Source: a virus. Taken from it: a stretch of DNA of 64,000 nucleotides. Shown here one piece after another: positions 8,294 through 16,460 of this stretch. The position numbers and the translations under genes were made by a program. Under the pieces are notes generated by a model, which saw only the letters and a list, made by a program, of their open reading frames with translations, ran no database searches and was not told where the DNA came from. The stretch lies in IMG/VR virus record IMGVR_UViG_3300023174_000068, positions 62,001 to 126,000 of that record; one strand, given 5' to 3'. Each line of letters opens with the position of its first letter. Position 1 is the stretch's first letter.

Positions 8294-9325
8294 ATGATTG
8301 GTGAAAGGTTTAATTTTGAAGATGTTTTTTTTAGAGACCTTACTGTTTGTGTATTGGACACTTTTGAAGGTCAAATAAAATGGGTGAATCGATTCAGCTC
8401 AGGTGATGTAAATGTGAACGTGCCTTTTTACTACTCTTTGACAGGTGATGAGAGGTTTTTACTAGACTCATTTAGCGATGATATTGTATCTGAAAATCGT
8501 TTTGTTGAATTAAACACTGATATTATTCCAAGAGGCCATTTGACGATGACAGGATTTAATATAAGATCAGATGAATTTGCAAATCCGAATGTCTGGCTAA
8601 GAATGGTAGTGGAAAACGAAATCGAAATTAGAAAAATTTTAGCCAGAGTTAGAAGTATTCCTATAACTGTAAATTACGACTTAACTGTGTTATTGTCGTC
8701 TGAAGTAGACACTTTCAAATGTTCTCAAGCTATCATGGACACACTTTGGATGTATAAATATATGTATTTTGAATACAATTTTATGAATATAGACGCCATG
8801 ATACTGATGCCGGATACAAATACTATTCAGATATCTCGCGAGAAAAATCTGACGTCGGATAATTCAATAACACTTAAAGTTTCTTTTGAAGTACACACTT
8901 ACTACCCAGCAATGAGAAAAGACAGAATCAACTCAGAGGGTTACACAAGAACATATGGTGATGGATCTACGTTTGAAGGAACAAATGGTGAGCCACCGGC
9001 TTTTTTCCCAGTTGGTCAATATCCAATAAACGATGGTTCACTTCAGCCCCCGTTTGTTCAGCCACCATTTCCACCAATTACAGGAGCCACGGGTGCAAAT
9101 GTTAACATACCCCCAGTTTTTCCAGAAGAATTTCCAAAAAAGAAACAAAATCCGAGTCTTTTTAATGATCCTGATTATTTCATGATAGCACCTAAAAGAA
9201 CAAAGTGGTTCAATAATATTCTACAAGCCAGAGAAAAAAATGCTAGGTTGAATAATATCAATGCTGGTAGTAATCCATCTCCTCCAAAAGGAGGCTCGAA
9301 CCGACCAACAAATCCAAATTCATAA
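8294..9325 (+). CDS. Virion structural protein, tail-associated (T4-like)
   Basis: The first 220 residues are beta-rich. They contain IPITVNYDLTVLLSSEVDTF and WMYKYMYFEYNFMNIDAMI, a pattern seen in T4-like tail completion/sheath-associated proteins, where a small domain describes a self-assembling ring. The C-terminal 120 residues are Pro/Gly/Asn rich (LQPPFVQPPFPPITGATGA) and probably unstructured. The exact T4 counterpart is uncertain. Expression is likely late, with TTATATATAG directly before the ATG. Confidence 0.5.
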   Translation: MIGERFNFEDVFFRDLTVCVLDTFEGQIKWVNRFSSGDVNVNVPFYYSLTGDERFLLDSFSDDIVSENRFVELNTDIIPRGHLTMTGFNIRSDEFANPNVWLRMVVENEIEIRKILARVRSIPITVNYDLTVLLSSEVDTFKCSQAIMDTLWMYKYMYFEYNFMNIDAMILMPDTNTIQISREKNLTSDNSITLKVSFEVHTYYPAMRKDRINSEGYTRTYGDGSTFEGTNGEPPAFFPVGQYPINDGSLQPPFVQPPFPPITGATGANVNIPPVFPEEFPKKKQNPSLFNDPDYFMIAPKRTKWFNNILQAREKNARLNNINAGSNPSPPKGGSNRPTNPNS

Positions 9326-9407
9326 GTTTACCAGCAGGAAAAAAGAAAAAATTGACTTTTAATTAATAATATATAGAGTATTAAACTAAAAAATATTTTA
9401 AAAAAAT

Positions 9408-10691
9408 ATGAAGAATCTTAAATTAGAATTGTTCAATTTCAAAAGGAGTCTAACCTTAGACCAAGAAGAAATTTGTCAAATTGTCGAAGGGCATATGAAT
9501 GCATGTGACACGCATTCAGAAAAAAACATCGTTATGTCATTAAACGAAAGATTAAAGCCTTATACTTATGACAAGTCAGTAAAGTCTCTACTCGAATCTC
9601 TAAACGATGATATGTCTAATTATGAGCTATTATATGAGTTAAAAAACTTATATAATGTACTTAATTCAAAAAATCAAGGTGAGCTTTACAGACAGCCAAT
9701 TAATGTCATTTTACAAACAATTAATTTAGATTCTGACCAAGATAGACTTTCAAAAATATTAAATGAACTTTCTGTATATGATTGGGTTCCGGAAATTAAA
9801 TTATTTGTTCACAATTTAACAAAATCACCTGAAAAAAGAGCAAATCTTTTGAGTGGAGGCAAATCTGAATCCGTTTACACAATTGTTGAAACAGTAGAAG
9901 ATGGACACATCGCTCTAATCAAAGATTCTTGGTTTCTTTTGACAGAAAATTCAATTGAAAAGACTCTTTTAGAAAATAATGTTAAAAACGAAGAGGAATT
10001 GACTACTTTAAGAACTCTACAAACAGCTATGAACTATGCTACAATTGTTGAGGATAGAATTAATTTTAGAATATCCGAATATCTAACACTTGGGATGTCT
10101 GTTTCAAAGAAAGGTTTACTTTTTGTAAACGATGATGAATTAAACGAAGAAACTACTTTAGAATCTTTATTTTCTTCTCCTATTGTGCCGATTGTAAACA
10201 AAAACTTTTATCCAATGTTACAAACAGTATCTGAAAACTTAGATAAATTCGTTGAATTAGACGTAGTTAAAAGAGTAACAAATTTGATAAATCCTTATTT
10301 GGAATGCTTTGCTTTTAACTATAAAAATAATGTCTATCTTTATAGATGCGACGAAAGATACGGAAACTCCTTCTTTAAATATGAATCTGCATTAGAACTT
10401 GTTAATGAAATAAAGAATGAATTAAATTATGATTTAACATATTTCTTTGAAGACAAACTTTCAAAAGAATTAGTTGTTAAGAGAAAACTTGAAGATAAAG
10501 AAAGAGAAGTAACACTAAAATTAGAAGATGTTAAATTCAATATTGAGAAAGTCAAAAGTTCAATCAAACTAATCGGAGAGTCTGAAGTATTAACAACAGC
10601 ACTTAAAAACTTAGAAAAAAGAAAAACGGTTCTTGAATCCGAATTGAACGGAGTAAAAGAATTACAATACAACGAAAGAATTAAACTTTAA
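9408..10691 (+). CDS. Conserved phage protein with C-terminal coiled coil
   Basis: This 427-residue protein has no catalytic motif I can recognise. Residues 1-330 are mixed alpha/beta with repeated Leu/Asn-rich helices. Residues about 345-420 are a long charged coiled coil (KLEDKEREVTLKLEDVKFNIE). It ends at a strong terminator, so it is the last gene of its unit. A TTAATAATATATAG element lies about 30 nt upstream. A structural role is suggested only by position between structural genes and gp55. Confidence 0.5.
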   Translation: MKNLKLELFNFKRSLTLDQEEICQIVEGHMNACDTHSEKNIVMSLNERLKPYTYDKSVKSLLESLNDDMSNYELLYELKNLYNVLNSKNQGELYRQPINVILQTINLDSDQDRLSKILNELSVYDWVPEIKLFVHNLTKSPEKRANLLSGGKSESVYTIVETVEDGHIALIKDSWFLLTENSIEKTLLENNVKNEEELTTLRTLQTAMNYATIVEDRINFRISEYLTLGMSVSKKGLLFVNDDELNEETTLESLFSSPIVPIVNKNFYPMLQTVSENLDKFVELDVVKRVTNLINPYLECFAFNYKNNVYLYRCDERYGNSFFKYESALELVNEIKNELNYDLTYFFEDKLSKELVVKRKLEDKEREVTLKLEDVKFNIEKVKSSIKLIGESEVLTTALKNLEKRKTVLESELNGVKELQYNERIKL

Positions 10692-10711
10692 TTATTTGAA
10701 ATAAATTTTGA

Positions 10712-10738
10712 AACCCTCTTTTTAAGAGGGTTTTTTAT
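10712..10738 (+). terminator. Rho-independent terminator
   Basis: Perfect hairpin AACCCTCTT / AAGAGGGTT with a 3-nt loop, followed by a T-run. It closes the transcript of the gene at 9408. Confidence 0.9.
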
Positions 10739-10795
10739 TTTAATAAACTTTTTTGATGAATAAGTATATAACATGAAAAAAAAGTTAGATTTAAT

Positions 10796-10903
10796 ATGAT
10801 TCATACAGTAAGAAAATTAAAACTAATTCAAAATTCCAAACTAAATAAAAAATACTTTTCTGATTTTTTATTCAAAAAAATAATCCTAAAGCCATTTATC
10901 TAA
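10796..10903 (+). CDS. Short ORF, probably the displaced 5' end of the gp55 gene
   Basis: A 35-codon ORF (MIHTVRKLKLIQNSKLNKKYF then SDFLFKK) overlaps the gp55 frame. After SDFLFKK it turns into low-quality sequence (IILKPFI) and stops. Adding one A to the seven-A run at 10874-10880 would make it read SDFLFKKNNPKAIYLNNKDLF and continue straight into gp55. In the given sequence it ends in the -1 frame relation to gp55. A U UUU UUA heptamer (10864-10870) sits exactly where the second frame opens. Confidence 0.5.
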   Translation: MIHTVRKLKLIQNSKLNKKYFSDFLFKKIILKPFI

Positions 10904-11259
10904 ATAATAAAGATCTCTTCGTAGAGATTATCGTGTCTAAAGCACAAGGAAAATTAACAAGAAACGCAGAAAAAATGCTAGAACTCTTAGCAAAGAAAAC
11001 TGTTAAAAAAATGAGATACTGGTCAAATGACGACAAATTAGATTGTTATCAATCGGGTCTGTTAGATATGTTTCAAAACTGGTATAATTTCAATGAAGAA
11101 AAATCGACTAACGCATTTGCCTACTTCACGGAGATATTTAAACGCGGCTTGGCCAAGGGATTTAACCAAATATACTCCAAAAAAGGAGACAGCGATAATC
11201 AAATAAAACTGCTCTCTATTGAAGGATCTAATGAAGGACAAGGTCTACACTCAATCTGA
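10864..11259 (+). CDS. Late-transcription sigma factor, gp55-like (5' end frameshifted)
   Basis: Coding sequence in this frame opens after a TGA at 10861. It reads NNPKAIYLNNKDLFVEII, which matches the T4 gp55 N-terminal motif YVNNKELLQAII. Then come RNAEKMLELLAKK, DDKLDCYQSGLLDMFQNWYNF and STNAFAYFTEIFKRGLAKGF, equivalent to the sigma-2-like region of gp55. gp55 replaces the host sigma factor to recognise short AT-rich late promoters. The only ordinary start codon is GTG at 10933, which would cut off the conserved N-terminal motif. A complete protein therefore needs the ORF at 10796 joined by a frameshift. An 11281 terminator follows. Confidence 0.78.
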   Translation, partial: FFIQKNNPKAIYLNNKDLFVEIIVSKAQGKLTRNAEKMLELLAKKTVKKMRYWSNDDKLDCYQSGLLDMFQNWYNFNEEKSTNAFAYFTEIFKRGLAKGFNQIYSKKGDSDNQIKLLSIEGSNEGQGLHSI

Positions 11260-11280
11260 TAAAAAAAAACAACCTAATCG

Positions 11281-11312
11281 AACCTAATCAAAAAATTGAT
11301 TAGGTTTTTTTA
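11281..11312 (+). terminator. Rho-independent terminator
   Basis: Perfect stem AACCTAATCAA / TTGATTAGGTT with a short A-rich loop and a trailing T7. It ends the gp55 transcript immediately before the next promoter-like element. Confidence 0.92.
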
Positions 11313-11313
11313 T

Positions 11314-11325
11314 TTAATATATAAG
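11314..11325 (+). promoter_or_regulatory. TTAATATATAAG promoter-like element
   Basis: A copy of the recurrent directional motif, placed between a terminator and the start at 11337, exactly where a new promoter is needed. Confidence 0.5.
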
Positions 11326-11336
11326 AAAAAACCACT

Positions 11337-11711
11337 ATGAAAAAAATAAAAAAAATTATATCCAATTTCAACGATTATCTAGCAGATAGACTTTCTTATG
11401 TTCTATCAATTATGTTAACTTTTTATGTGATTAGTTTTCTTGTTGCTGTTCCACTTTTTTACACTCAACCAACAACAGTAGTAGCGTGGGCATCTTATCT
11501 TTGCTCAGTAGTATTTCAAGGTTTAGCTCTACCAGTGCTCGGATACACAGCTCGAAAATCTGGTGAAAAATCAGATAAAATGATGAGCGATATGTACAAA
11601 ATGACCAAAAAAATTGAGGAATTAACAGAGTTAATTGAAAAACAACAACAACACTTAGAAAAAGATGTTGAAGAAATAATTGATATAGAGAAGTCTAAAA
11701 AGAATATTTAA
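11337..11711 (+). CDS. Small membrane protein with cytoplasmic coiled coil
   Basis: Two transmembrane segments (residues about 22-42, MLTFYVISFLVAVPLF; and about 48-70, VAWASYLCSVVFQGLALPVLG) are followed by a Lys/Glu/Gln coiled-coil tail (residues 80-120). Similar two-helix proteins with the VFQGLALPVLGY-like second helix occur in T4-like phages without known function. A holin role cannot be excluded. Its 3' end overlaps that of the convergent glutamine synthetase by 4 nt. Confidence 0.55.
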   Translation: MKKIKKIISNFNDYLADRLSYVLSIMLTFYVISFLVAVPLFYTQPTTVVAWASYLCSVVFQGLALPVLGYTARKSGEKSDKMMSDMYKMTKKIEELTELIEKQQQHLEKDVEEIIDIEKSKKNI

Positions 11712-12790
11712 ATATCTGTAAAAACAGTTCTAATCATACGCTCAGTGACTAAGTATGGGTCGCAGTTTGAAGCGGGTCTTCTGTCTTCAAAATATCCTTT
11801 TCCATCAATCACAGATTGAGCGGGTATGCGAATTGATGTGTCTCGTGTGCTATATCCAAAACTAAATTCATGTATACCAGACGTTTCGTGTTCACCTGTT
11901 AGTCTCTCTTCATTAAAAAGGCCATAGACTTCTATGTGATTGATATGGTTTGATTCTAATTTAGACATAGTCTCTTTGATAATTTCAAATCCGCCATTTT
12001 CTCTCATTGATGGAGTAGAGAAATTTACATGACAACCGGTGCCGTTCCAGTCACCTTTAATAGGCTTAGGGTGTAATGATACGTTTGTATTATATCTCTC
12101 GGCCACTCTCTGTAAGATATAACGAGATATCCAGAGTTGATCAGAACCGTTAATTGGAGTAACTGGTCCGATTTGATATTCCCATTGCCCAAGAAGAACT
12201 TCGGCATTTATTCCAGAAATTTCCAGACCAATTTCTAGACACATATTCATGTGATTTTCAACAATCTCTCTTCCAATAACTGTATCGGCTCCTATTCCAC
12301 AGTAGTAATCACCTTGTGGTCTTGGCATTTCTGATGGCTCATCTGTTGTAAATCCTAAAGGCAGACCTACACCATCTGAAAATGGACTTTTTGGTTTATG
12401 AGTTAATGTGTATTCCTGTTCCCAGCCAAACCAAGGAGAATCATTTTTTTCAACATTGTCATTTATATTAAATTCTAGCAGTGTCTCTGAAAGCATGTGT
12501 CTTTTGTTTGAAATGTGTGGAGTTCCATCAGGATTCAAAACTTCACAAAGTACCAGTTTATCATATACACTTCTTAGCGGATCTCTTACTACAAAAACAG
12601 GTTTAAGTAAACAGTCTGTATTTTCACCACGACCTGCTTTTGCTTGGTTTGTGGAGCTTCCGTCGAAAGACCACATTTGGTATAGTTCAATATTATTATC
12701 CAATCCATCTGATTCGACAATTTTGGTCTTACTTCTTAAATTCTGTGGTTCATTCCCATCAAGCCAGATATATTCTAGTTTAATTTTCAT
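11708..12790 (-). CDS. Glutamine synthetase, type II (eukaryotic-like GlnII)
   Basis: The enzyme makes glutamine from glutamate, ammonia and ATP. All landmarks of type II glutamine synthetase are present in order: LEYIWLDG at the N-terminus, MWSFDGSSTNQA, WFGWEQEYTL (metal-binding glutamates), PQGDYYCGIGAD, GINAEVLLGQWEYQIGP, GDWNGTGCHVNFST, YGLFNEERLTGEHET, and SIRIP followed by YFEDRRPASNCDPY. At 360 residues it is full length and appears intact. Such a gene is unusual in a phage. It stands alone, flanked by membrane-protein and unknown genes. It may boost amide nitrogen for nucleotide synthesis during infection (inference). Confidence 0.95.
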   Translation of the reverse strand: MKIKLEYIWLDGNEPQNLRSKTKIVESDGLDNNIELYQMWSFDGSSTNQAKAGRGENTDCLLKPVFVVRDPLRSVYDKLVLCEVLNPDGTPHISNKRHMLSETLLEFNINDNVEKNDSPWFGWEQEYTLTHKPKSPFSDGVGLPLGFTTDEPSEMPRPQGDYYCGIGADTVIGREIVENHMNMCLEIGLEISGINAEVLLGQWEYQIGPVTPINGSDQLWISRYILQRVAERYNTNVSLHPKPIKGDWNGTGCHVNFSTPSMRENGGFEIIKETMSKLESNHINHIEVYGLFNEERLTGEHETSGIHEFSFGYSTRDTSIRIPAQSVIDGKGYFEDRRPASNCDPYLVTERMIRTVFTDI

Positions 12791-12860
12791 TTTTTTATTT
12801 TTTTTATTTTTTTATTCAACAAAGTTTTAAATTAATAATATAGAAGTTTCAAATACTTTA

Positions 12861-13139
12861 ATGAAAGAAGTCTATATTCAACTTTGGGAAATTTGGCTAA
12901 TTGATAATTCTATTCAATCCGATGGTTGTTCTTTGCATATTTCATTAAGTTCTAGAAATAATTTTTTACAAAACTTAGAAAGAAATACCACAGAGCGACC
13001 GGTCGGTAAGCAAGAAATTGTTTATGTTGACAATTCAATTTATCAAATATTAAAAAGAAAATCCGATATAAGACTCTCAGAAGTTGAATTTAATAATTCA
13101 TTAAGTTTAAAAAGAATCGAAGTTTATGATAATGTTTAA
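12861..13139 (+). CDS. Unknown protein, 92 residues
   Basis: Not recognised. It begins VYIQLWEIWLIDNSI and appears beta-rich, with a C-terminal FNNSLSLKRIEVYDNV. It is preceded by TTAATAATATAG and overlaps the next gene by 14 nt, so the two are probably translationally coupled. Confidence 0.5.
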   Translation: MKEVYIQLWEIWLIDNSIQSDGCSLHISLSSRNNFLQNLERNTTERPVGKQEIVYVDNSIYQILKRKSDIRLSEVEFNNSLSLKRIEVYDNV

Positions 13140-13452
13140 TCTTATTTCACTAATTTTCATTTTCTCTAATTCTTACTATATCTACCATTATAAAAGACTA
13201 GATGAACCGATTAGAGTCAGGGATTTCAATAAAAAATTAGATTTAGTTTATTATAGCCTTAAGCCTCTTTTTATAATCTGGCTCTTAATTGGTATATTTT
13301 TACAAGTTTCTAATATCTATTTAGTGCTATCTTTTTTGATTATTTTAAGATTTCCTTTATATTATACAAATAAATCATTGTATTCACGATATCACCGTAT
13401 TGTTCCTGTGGTAAACATCGTTCTACTTAGTTTGTTGTTGTTTAACTTATAG
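13126..13452 (+). CDS. Small integral membrane protein
   Basis: This 108-residue protein is almost entirely hydrophobic with about four helices: FNLISLIFIFSNSYYIYHY, LKPLFIIWLLIGIFLQV, LVLSFLIILRFPLYY and VPVVNIVLLSLLLF. Translation could start at 13126 or at the second ATG at 13132. No family is recognised. Together with the overlapping 12861 gene it forms a two-gene unit convergent with the gp4-like gene. Confidence 0.5.
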   Translation: MIMFNLISLIFIFSNSYYIYHYKRLDEPIRVRDFNKKLDLVYYSLKPLFIIWLLIGIFLQVSNIYLVLSFLIILRFPLYYTNKSLYSRYHRIVPVVNIVLLSLLLFNL

Positions 13453-13974
13453 GTTAAATTTTTTTAAGTGATCTTCTGTAATTATTATAAACTCAAATCC
13501 CTTTTTTTGACACCAAGAAATCATAGTGTCCCATTTTTGTTTATTTTTATAAGCCATTTTTAGATCGTATTCAAAGTTTTTGAGTTTCTTTCCCCTGTTT
13601 TCAGGAATTTCCAATCTGCCTTCATTTAGGGCTAACACCATGTTATATTCTTTTTGAGGTTTGACTTCAACTACTACCTTTTTTGTTAGAGTCTCATTAA
13701 TTTTCATTTCATAATAAAAGTCAGGATAGTACGAGTGTTCTTTTATTTTAGTATCACCTTTATCAAAGTGTGTCATCTGGTATGGAATTTTCAAACATTC
13801 CGCGCCCCAAATAGATATTTTATCATTGTGGTCTAACCAAGTCATTATCTTTTTCTCCCAACTGCTTCGAAAAAATACGCCTCCAAGTGAATTTAATTTC
13901 AGCACTTTTTCTTTAAACTTTGGAATATAATTGCCCTGGTTATAGTTTGAGTTGTTGGGTTTAGCGTTTATCAT
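13447..13974 (-). CDS. Head completion nuclease (gp4-like)
   Basis: The T4 gp4 family pattern is clear: FFRSSWEKKIMTWLDHN, ISIWGAECLKIPYQM, HSYYPDFYYEM and KVVVEVKPQKEY. The last two supply the D and ExK residues of a PD-(D/E)XK nuclease core. gp4 acts at the portal after packaging so that tails can join. The minus-strand leader is the TATATATAAATT palindromic element shared with the divergent gene at 14008. Confidence 0.82.
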   Translation of the reverse strand: MINAKPNNSNYNQGNYIPKFKEKVLKLNSLGGVFFRSSWEKKIMTWLDHNDKISIWGAECLKIPYQMTHFDKGDTKIKEHSYYPDFYYEMKINETLTKKVVVEVKPQKEYNMVLALNEGRLEIPENRGKKLKNFEYDLKMAYKNKQKWDTMISWCQKKGFEFIIITEDHLKKFNL

Positions 13975-13976
13975 AA

Positions 13977-13988
13977 TTTATATATAAA
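13977..13988. promoter_or_regulatory. Palindromic TTTATATATAAA element between divergent genes
   Basis: A perfect 12-bp palindrome lies 2 nt from the start of the gp4-like gene (minus) and 19 nt from the start at 14008 (plus). Because it reads the same on both strands it could serve as the promoter core in both directions. Confidence 0.45.
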
Positions 13989-14007
13989 TAAAACAATCTC
14001 TGAGTAA

Positions 14008-14715
14008 ATGGGTGAATTATATGATAGATTTAAACTAAATAAATTGGTTAGTTCTAACGACCCGGTAAGTTATTTCAAAGAAAACTCAATAGATTTTTAT
14101 AAATCTTACACCAAATCAACTGAACAAATAAAAGCAATTCCCGTAAGACTGATGATACCGGGAAAATTTTATTTTCTACATTACAAAGATGATTCTAATT
14201 GGATAAGATACTCACCTGTATTTATAACCGAACAGAAACTTTATGAATCGAATATTCTTTTTACATGTGTAAATTTCAACTTTATACCACTTGAGATTAG
14301 AATACTTTTTTTTGATAAGTATATTAAAGAATTAGACTTTCAACAGGATATAAAAAAGAAAGGAAATCACTTTATAAAAGTAAAACATGAGATTATTTAT
14401 AGAGAATTAAAAAAATTACGACTGGAATATAGCATCCAACCCTATAACGCTGCTCAAATAGTGACCTGTCATAGAATAATGATGGAAGACTTACCCAGAT
14501 TTTTATTCTCGGCTCACCCAAAAAACAAATATGATCCAAAGAAGTTAATCGAAATTTGGAAAACAAAAGCAAAAAATTCCGATCAAAGAGATGATGAGAT
14601 GATGAAATTGACTACCGAGGACCTTTACAACTTTGACAAAGATTTTATGCAAAAGTTTGATACTTTAAGCTCCCATATCGAAAGGTTTAGAAAGAGTATT
14701 GAAAAGTGGGGCTAG
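14008..14715 (+). CDS. Putative virion protein (cyanophage 'DNA end protector'-type)
   Basis: The segment IPGKFYFLHYKDDSNWIRYSP followed by ILFTCVNFNFIPLEIRILFF has the pattern of T4-like phage proteins. In those, a beta domain ends in a 'G-L-N-x-H-Y-L-P-P' loop, and cyanophage versions are often called gp2 or end protectors. The C-terminal third is helical and charged. It is divergent from the gp4-like gene, another terminal head-maturation protein. The assignment is tentative. Confidence 0.45.
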   Translation: MGELYDRFKLNKLVSSNDPVSYFKENSIDFYKSYTKSTEQIKAIPVRLMIPGKFYFLHYKDDSNWIRYSPVFITEQKLYESNILFTCVNFNFIPLEIRILFFDKYIKELDFQQDIKKKGNHFIKVKHEIIYRELKKLRLEYSIQPYNAAQIVTCHRIMMEDLPRFLFSAHPKNKYDPKKLIEIWKTKAKNSDQRDDEMMKLTTEDLYNFDKDFMQKFDTLSSHIERFRKSIEKWG

Positions 14716-14717
14716 TC

Positions 14718-15077
14718 TTATTCAAATATTAGATCTATTGAATTGTCTCTGTAAACCTGTTTAGTAATATCTCCTAAAATTGAATCTATCAACTTTTCGT
14801 AAATATCATCAACTTGAAGTGTTTCGTATTGATTGAGTGTGGCTAAATTTTTATTGTACCAACTATAAAAGAAATCGCAACAACACTCGATTAATTCTTC
14901 AAATGTGAAGTCATCTCTAAATAAATAACTACAATAAAGAACTTTGAAACCAAATTGATTCGATGTAGACGAGCCCCAAGACGGATTCTCATAGGAAATT
15001 ATTACAGCGGTATTCCAGATTATCTCAATAGTGAATCCAAGTTCTTTTATTTTATCTAAGTGGTCAGTAAATTGCAT
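14718..15077 (-). CDS. Unknown protein, 119 residues
   Basis: Not recognised. It contains FEELIECCCDFFYSWYNKNL, with three adjacent cysteines and many aromatics, and probably forms a small alpha/beta domain. It is separated by 2 nt from the cupin gene upstream on the same strand, so the two are co-transcribed. Confidence 0.5.
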   Translation of the reverse strand: MQFTDHLDKIKELGFTIEIIWNTAVIISYENPSWGSSTSNQFGFKVLYCSYLFRDDFTFEELIECCCDFFYSWYNKNLATLNQYETLQVDDIYEKLIDSILGDITKQVYRDNSIDLIFE

Positions 15078-15079
15078 AA

Positions 15080-15412
15080 TTAATTAGTCCTTTCGTAAGA
15101 TTGGAAAACACAAACAAAAACTAAATCAGAGTTTCCGGTATTAAAAACTTTATGAAAGGCCCCGTCAGGGATCAAAATAATGTCATCAGATTTGACATCT
15201 ATTCTTTGGTCGTCTAACTGCATTATACCCGTACCACTTTTAAAGAAATAAACTTCTTCTAATCCAGGGTGTGAATGCCCAGAAGTTTCTTTATTTGGGT
15301 GTAAAATTGTTTTTGATACACAAAGGTTATTTAAGAATCTGTTGTCTTCTACAACATAGACTTCGGTGTCTCTAATTACGTTTCCTGAAATAACGTCACT
15401 ATTGATTTTCAT
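15080..15412 (-). CDS. Single-domain cupin protein
   Basis: Cupin motif 1 is GHSHPGLEEVYFFKSGTG, with the two His and Glu metal ligands. Motif 2 is PDGAFHKVFNTG, with the last His. At 110 residues this is the minimal cupin barrel. Such proteins include sugar isomerases/epimerases and small-molecule sensors, and the substrate cannot be inferred. It sits between an unknown gene and a DNA methylase gene. Confidence 0.82.
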   Translation of the reverse strand: MKINSDVISGNVIRDTEVYVVEDNRFLNNLCVSKTILHPNKETSGHSHPGLEEVYFFKSGTGIMQLDDQRIDVKSDDIILIPDGAFHKVFNTGNSDLVFVCVFQSYERTN

Positions 15413-15434
15413 AATTATTTTTTTATTTTATATA

Positions 15435-16382
15435 TTATATTCTTTCACCAGTTACTGGATCATAATTTAGAATCAGTAGTTCGACTCCTTTTTCGGCTTT
15501 GCCTTTTGACTCATGATTATTCCCACCGTTTGCGGAACTTCTATTAACTTCCTTTTCAAACCAAAGATATTTATCTTTCGGTAATAACTCTTCTAAGAGT
15601 GGGAAATAATAGTATGATAATGACCATCTACTTTCAATACCTTTAATCAATTCTAAAAGTCTTCTGTGTGAGGCAGGTCCAAATACACCTTCTGCATCAG
15701 ACCCATACCAGAAAAGCCTCTTAGCATCGTCTTCGCCCTTTGATTCGTCAAATCTAGCATAAGGAGGGTCTAAATAAATGTAAGTTTCTGGGCTATCCCA
15801 TTTTAAGATTAGTTCTTGAAAATCAATATTGTTGAACTCGGTGATAGATTGTAGTTTCTGTGTATATTTATTTTTCTTTAATTTAGATATTAAAGATTCT
15901 AATTTAAGTTTATCCGTATCTTTTTTATACCCAGTAAATCCACCGCCTCGTGGATAGACACTGGAAAAACTTGAAGTGATAAGAAATGCGTAAATTGCAG
16001 CTCTTTTAAAGTCACCCATTTCAAAGTCATTGTTGTCTAAAAAATCATTGTCTACATACTTTCTATAGATAGATTTATAGAAATCCCATTTTTTTTGGGG
16101 ATCCGTTTCGGTTGTATTAAGAATTGTTTGTTTCAATTTTTCCAGAACATATAAAAACTTTTCCGGTTCAGCGCAACACTTCATTAGATTGACTTGGTGT
16201 CTATTTTTATCGTTATAAACCACATTTTCAAAATTTAATGTATCATCGTCCATGTAGGTAGCAAAAGAACCCGAAAACGGCTCGAGGTAATTTTTGACAC
16301 CTATTTTGGGTATTTTTTTGTTAATGAAGTCAATAAAAACGGAAGAACTCTTTCCTCCAAAATAAGAAATAACAGCGCACAT
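15435..16382 (-). CDS. dam: DNA adenine N6-methyltransferase (Dam/D12 class)
   Basis: Motif I is ISYFGGKSSS at the N-terminus, followed by LEPFSGSFA. The catalytic motif IV is YIYLDPPYARFD, as in D12-class adenine methylases such as T4 Dam. The 315-residue length is slightly longer than T4 Dam (259), with extra helices before motif IV. It transfers methyl groups from SAM to adenine in phage DNA, commonly as protection from host restriction. The target site cannot be read from the sequence. Confidence 0.88.
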   Translation of the reverse strand: MCAVISYFGGKSSSVFIDFINKKIPKIGVKNYLEPFSGSFATYMDDDTLNFENVVYNDKNRHQVNLMKCCAEPEKFLYVLEKLKQTILNTTETDPQKKWDFYKSIYRKYVDNDFLDNNDFEMGDFKRAAIYAFLITSSFSSVYPRGGGFTGYKKDTDKLKLESLISKLKKNKYTQKLQSITEFNNIDFQELILKWDSPETYIYLDPPYARFDESKGEDDAKRLFWYGSDAEGVFGPASHRRLLELIKGIESRWSLSYYYFPLLEELLPKDKYLWFEKEVNRSSANGGNNHESKGKAEKGVELLILNYDPVTGERI

Positions 16383-16460
16383 TTTATTTAAATTTAGTTA
16401 AGGTTTATTTTATATTCTAAAAATTAATATTGTTTCTTTTTTTGAGTAGACCACAATTTG

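Noticed and set aside
12408-12830. 140-codon plus-strand ORF opposite glutamine synthetase
   Set aside because: Antisense shadow; the glutamine synthetase frame is unambiguous across the region.
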